Part shown: piece after piece, positions 60,601 to 64,000 of the stretch
Numbering within the stretch: the first letter of the stretch is position 1
How the letters are laid out: each line of letters starts with the position of its first letter
NCBI GenBank assembly: GCA_002633005.1
Contig: NMRA01000258.1
Location: forward strand, 24,010 to 88,009
Length of the DNA stretch: 64,000 nucleotides
Reading direction: 5' to 3'
Source: Phoronis australis
Lineage: Eukaryota; Phoronida; Phoronidae
Position numbers and translations under genes: made by a program
Notes under the pieces: generated by a model
Seen by the model: the letters and a program-made list of their open reading frames with translations, nothing else
Databases searched by the model: none
What the model was told of the DNA's origin: nothing

Positions 60601-63600
60601 AGACCTCTCAATGTCATGCCACACAGTACCTTAGTCTTTATTGCTGTCGTATCCATAGGGTACTTGGCCTTGAATATTTTTTGGCATTCTTGTTGAGGCC
60701 TGTTGTGAACACAGTCATGAGAAATATAGCATTCCCTCTAACACGACTCACCAAGCGATTCTAAGAACACCAAGTCTATGGGCACTAGTAACTTACAAGG
60801 GCCCCGGATTATGACAACCAATTTGATGCCTGTTATAAAGTGGAAGAAACTGGTTCTCAAAACCAGTGACCCCTGTAAGTGACTTTTACAAGGTAATGCA
60901 TACTTCGAAAATTGGTCTTGTATGTTCCCTACTAGGATAAAAACTAACTTCTGTTGACGAATCCTGAGAGCTTGGCAGCAAATGGTCACGCAAATTATCA
61001 CAGTTTAAACAATCACAATACACCATTACCAACTTGGTCATTAGTGTGAAGCTAAGTGTCTAGTTCCTAATTCTCAGTAATAAAATACAAAATGGTCACC
61101 GTTTCACACAAACCATGATTGTAAAAGTTGAACTCCACCTCCAACTGCTTTCAACCCTGGCCAAAGTATGACTAACAATGTCGTTTGGAAGGCGCGAAAA
61201 CAACCGAGTGCTCAACACCCTAAGGGCTATTTTCAACAGTGTGGTTACAACTTTCTATCAATCACGACACTGCCATTTTGTTCCAACTGGCAAATGAAAA
61301 AAACGAAAATAAATTGTCTACAAACAAAGTACTGACTGGGCACCGAGAGCTTTCCATCGTTGGAAGAATGTGACGCTGTCCATCTCCTTGGCTTCAGCAA
61401 ACTTGTTGATCATCAGGGGAAGCCGCACAGTAATTTTCTGCTGAGCACCACTATGTCTGCAACATGAGAAATGTCTCATATAAGTTGTGCAGGAACGCTC
61501 ACTATCAAGTACACAAAACAGTCCAGGTGCTTGCTAGACAAGAGACAACATTACTGTAAAAGTTCAACAACATATTCACATCTGTCTCCTGCATCTCTCT
61601 TCTAATCTTCAGTTGTGCAGCACAGAGACTGACGGAAGAATCGCTCAACAGCGACACTTCCAAACATTTGCTGTACTATTTTACAAAAAGAAAGTCTTCA
61701 TTGCATGAAACTACCAGAAATCATCTCCAAATGCTGAAAATCATCTTTATGAAGAAGGAACACTACAACATACAAGGCCCAGCATGTGTCAGGTATGGGA
61801 GTACCCCCACGAACAGAGAACTCACAAGAACTGTACAGTGAGCACGGGGGGCTGTAAGAAGTCGGTGACGCACTCCACGTTGATCAACTGTTGCTGTTGT
61901 GCACCAGCTTCAATGATTGGTTCCATAGGCTTTGCGTCTACGTTGAGGCGTACACAGTCGTTAAGAAAACATTATGCACTTATTGATTAGGCCCACAGCA
62001 GGGCTACACTAGGCTAAAGCCTACTGACAAAATGATTAGGCACACTGCAGGTCTACACTAGCCTAAAGCACACTGATATGAACATAACAGCAGTTTCCTA
62101 TGAGAAAATTGCCAGTTTATTTAGAAAATTAATCTCACAACTTGTTCTGTACCACCACTAGAAGTAACTCTGAAGCTCTGGAAGAACAAACAAGTTGCAG
62201 CTCCTAACTACTGGACTCTATCACCAGCTCAGGTCACCATATTAAAGTGACAAAAACAACATATTGTGTCAGCAGGTTTGAGAATTGACTGGTTTCCATG
62301 ACAACAACTAGACAGAGTTGTTACTACCTGACTCTAGCTGCTTTGTAGTATTAATGATGGTTTCCATGACAACAACTAGACAGAGTTGTTACTACCTGAC
62401 TCTAGCTGCTTTGTAGTATTAATGATGGTTTCCATGACAACAACTAGACAGAGTTGTTACTACCTGACTCTAGCTGTTTTGTAGTATTAATGAGACAAAA
62501 ACAGACCCAATTCATTCCAAAGTTCACAAAACGATGATCATGGGCTAATGTGCATAGATAAGCTTTGTAAACAAAACAAAACAGACAGAGGTGGTAGTAA
62601 TCCAATACAACATGACTCAAATCACTTTATATAGAACATGGCTCCACTAAAATATTTTTATCCAAAACTTGGCAAACTTGGTCCTCACATGACATAAAAT
62701 GACTGCATCTAATATANTATTAATGAGACAAAAACAGACCCAATTCATTCCAAAGTTCACAAAACGATGATCATGGGCTAATGTGCATAGATAAGCTTTG
62801 TAAACAAAACAAAATAGACAGAGGTGGTAGTAATCCAATACAACATGACTCAAATCACTTTATATAGAACACGGCTCCACTAAAATATTTTTATCCAAAA
62901 CTTGGCAAACTTGGTCCTCACATGACATAAAATGACTGCATCTAATATACACCAGAACAGTAGTGACAAAGGATATTGTTGGCAGGCTCTCCAGAACTGG
63001 TAACAACCGAGCTAAAACCAGACAGCTGGAATGACGTCTTGTTGCCAAAGAACAGGCCTAGCCGCGCCAGGTTCTGCTTGTACTCACACTTACAGCCCAG
63101 CTGTATTATGTCGTTTTCAAACAACACGCCGTTGTTTTTGCACACAAAACTGAAAAGTTAAGAACAGGCAAGTTTGAGCAAGTTTCAAGACTGTACGGCA
63201 GTTTAACAGGAGGAATTAATAATGATTGGCTGCTAGAGTTTTAGAAGTCAACTTGAGACTGAGTTTTTGAAATAAAATTATAAAACCTGCTTTACTTACT
63301 AGCTTACCATGCCAAACATTCCGCTTACATGGTGCACCTGGATTTGTACAGACAAACTGAGTTTAGTGTTACTAAACACCACCTACAGTTAATACCATTT
63401 CCTTGTCACACTGAGTCATTCCAATGGTGAATCCCACTTGCACTCCGCAATCATGATGGAGAATTTTGGGTATCTTTATCTCATCTTTGACATGTAGTGT
63501 AGATCAATCAACCAGTTAGAGGGCATTCACTCAGGAATTTTAACACGTACAGCCATTAGATCATAGGTGAGTAGTTAAGTCCACATGCTAAAACACCTTA

Positions 63601-63786
63601 CCTGTTGAAGTTATCCTCTCCTGCTATTGCTAGGCCATTATGAGCAGCAGGGGTAGGAGCTGGAGTGTCAAATAAATCCACTAATGAGGCAGCAGCTGGG
63701 GCTGTGGTTTGTGTAGCAGGGGGCGTTGACAGTCCGAGGAGGTCGATGGAGGCGGCGGCTGGCTCAGCTGGGGCTGCAGCGACAGG
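57687..63786 (-). CDS. AP2A: AP-2 complex subunit alpha, hinge and appendage domain (last seven exons; gene continues off the right edge)
   Basis: AP-2 alpha is the large adaptor subunit of clathrin-mediated endocytosis at the plasma membrane. Its C-terminal ear recruits accessory proteins. Exons (minus): 63786-63602, 63149-62968, 61937-61826, 61456-61337, 60699-60630, 59399-59265, 57764-57687. All are GT-AG with phases that join, giving 293 residues and a stop. The first exon is an Ala/Pro-rich hinge with clathrin-box-like IDLLGL and VDLFD. Next comes [35 protein letters not shown], then [103 protein letters not shown] and the end CELLETQF. These match the vertebrate alpha-adaptin appendage closely, including FxxRW and the terminal QF. 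The trunk domain lies outside the window. Confidence 0.96.
57747..57862. repeat. 55-bp tandem duplication containing the last-exon splice acceptor of AP-2 alpha
   Basis: Copies at 57747-57801 and 57808-57862 are identical over 55 bp (offset 61). Each holds, on the minus strand, the acceptor TTGCTTGCAG and the codons MYRLTV. The exon used for the true C-terminus starts at 57764. The outer acceptor would start at 57825 and shift frame. Confidence 0.92.
57913..58810 (-). pseudogene. LINE reverse-transcriptase C-terminal remnant in an AP-2 alpha intron
   Basis: ORF 58806-58615 contains [19 protein letters not shown] and HIDHIT, like the end of a LINE reverse transcriptase (K-YLG-x-I-LD, HI). ORF 58389-57913 contains [20 protein letters not shown], like the 'F-x-Y-x-GA-x-LWN-x-LP' tail motif of CR1/L2/Jockey-type elements. 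The two are in different frames, with stops between. Same strand as the host gene. Confidence 0.65.
59564..59938 (+). other. 124-codon ORF inside an AP-2 alpha intron, unrecognised
   Basis: The plus-strand ORF begins [20 protein letters not shown] and is Lys/Leu/His-rich. It ends close to a possible donor (ATAGCG|GTAAGT, about 59904). No domain is recognised. It lies antisense to AP-2 alpha between the exons at 59265-59399 and 60630-60699. It may be a decayed mobile-element fragment or chance. Confidence 0.25.
60247..60500. repeat. 84-bp tandem array, three copies, in an AP-2 alpha intron
   Basis: Copies start at ATGCATTCTACTCTCAATCT (60247, 60331, 60415) and differ at one or two bases each. 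Confidence 0.93.
62291..62494. repeat. 68-bp tandem array, three copies, in an AP-2 alpha intron
   Basis: Copies start at GGTTTCCATGACAACAACTA (62291, 62359, 62427). The third differs by GCTGTTTT for GCTGCTTT. Confidence 0.93.
62485..62949. repeat. 232-bp direct duplication with an N at the junction
   Basis: 62485-62716 and 62718-62949 are near-identical (differences such as AAAACAGAC/AAAATAGAC and ACATGGCTC/ACACGGCTC). The single N (62717) sits exactly between them. The second copy ends 18 bp from the AP-2 alpha exon donor at 62968. It may be a real duplication or two haplotypes joined during assembly. Confidence 0.9.
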
Positions 63787-64000
63787 CTAAAACAAGACAA
63801 TGGGAGTAGCAGAAACCTGAGGCAAATAGAATTGCGGAACAAAACAAACGGAAAAAAGACGCAAACACAATCTGTGGATTGGTTATCCACAATAATACAG
63901 GTGAGCCGCATTGTTATTCTCCTGCTTGTATGAAAATGCTGATCACACTTGGTTGTTGAGTTTAAAGTTCATATTTGACAGGGAAATATCGAGTTCATAC

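Noticed and set aside
1-64000. CRISPR arrays, bacterial operons or prophage
   Set aside because: Intron-split animal genes and eukaryotic repeats throughout; tandem arrays here lack unique spacers.

Overview
The window is animal nuclear DNA, most likely from a non-vertebrate marine animal (amphioxus, hemichordate, echinoderm or similar). The evidence is intron-split genes with GT-AG junctions, a nuclear hormone receptor, an AP-2 alpha adaptin, and a dense mix of LINE, Penelope-like, Ty3/gypsy, MITE, foldback and minisatellite repeats. The sequence alone does not fix the species. There is one assembly gap (30997-31661) and single N's near 15031 and at 62717.

Layout. 1-431: the end of an unrecognised gene on +. 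432-25580: no intact host gene. It holds an old non-coding repeat (4560-7435) split by a ~2 kb terminal-inverted-repeat (TIR) element, a degenerate repeat with ~300 bp subunits (7435-9250), a tRNA-derived SINE (9917-10150), three kinds of minisatellite array (13.4, 15.2 and 15.9-18.2 kb), a THAP-domain exon broken by one base (18654-18888) facing a second broken transposon-type ORF (19460-19706), a 505 bp MITE (21071), and a Penelope-like fragment arranged as an exact 266+266 bp inverted repeat (23262-23905).

25581-38638: an eight-exon gene on + for a 749-residue NR1-like nuclear receptor. All phases join without correction. It has almost no A/B domain, a hinge of about 400 residues carried by one 1.4 kb exon, and no visible AF-2 helix. 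Its introns hold two copies of a repeat with AAGATGGCGG (YY1-like) motifs, a Ty3/gypsy pol remnant and a foldback element.

38639-49994: intergenic and repeat-rich. It contains a Penelope GIY-YIG remnant, an internally deleted LINE (45.4-47.05 kb, -) whose endonuclease ORF begins with a 2A-like DIEVNPGP motif, a Harbinger-like MITE and a perfect 59-nt palindrome.

49995-55782: two divergently transcribed paralogues, each of two exons. Each encodes a signal peptide, a helical/coiled-coil segment and a C-terminal fibrinogen-like module of the contactin-associated-protein type. They are probably a locally duplicated family of secreted proteins.

57687-63786 (continuing past the right edge, -): the last seven exons of AP-2 alpha adaptin, covering the hinge and appendage ('ear') domain. 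A 55-bp tandem duplication has copied the splice acceptor of the last exon. Its introns carry 84-bp and 68-bp tandem arrays, a LINE remnant and a 232-bp duplication marked by an N.
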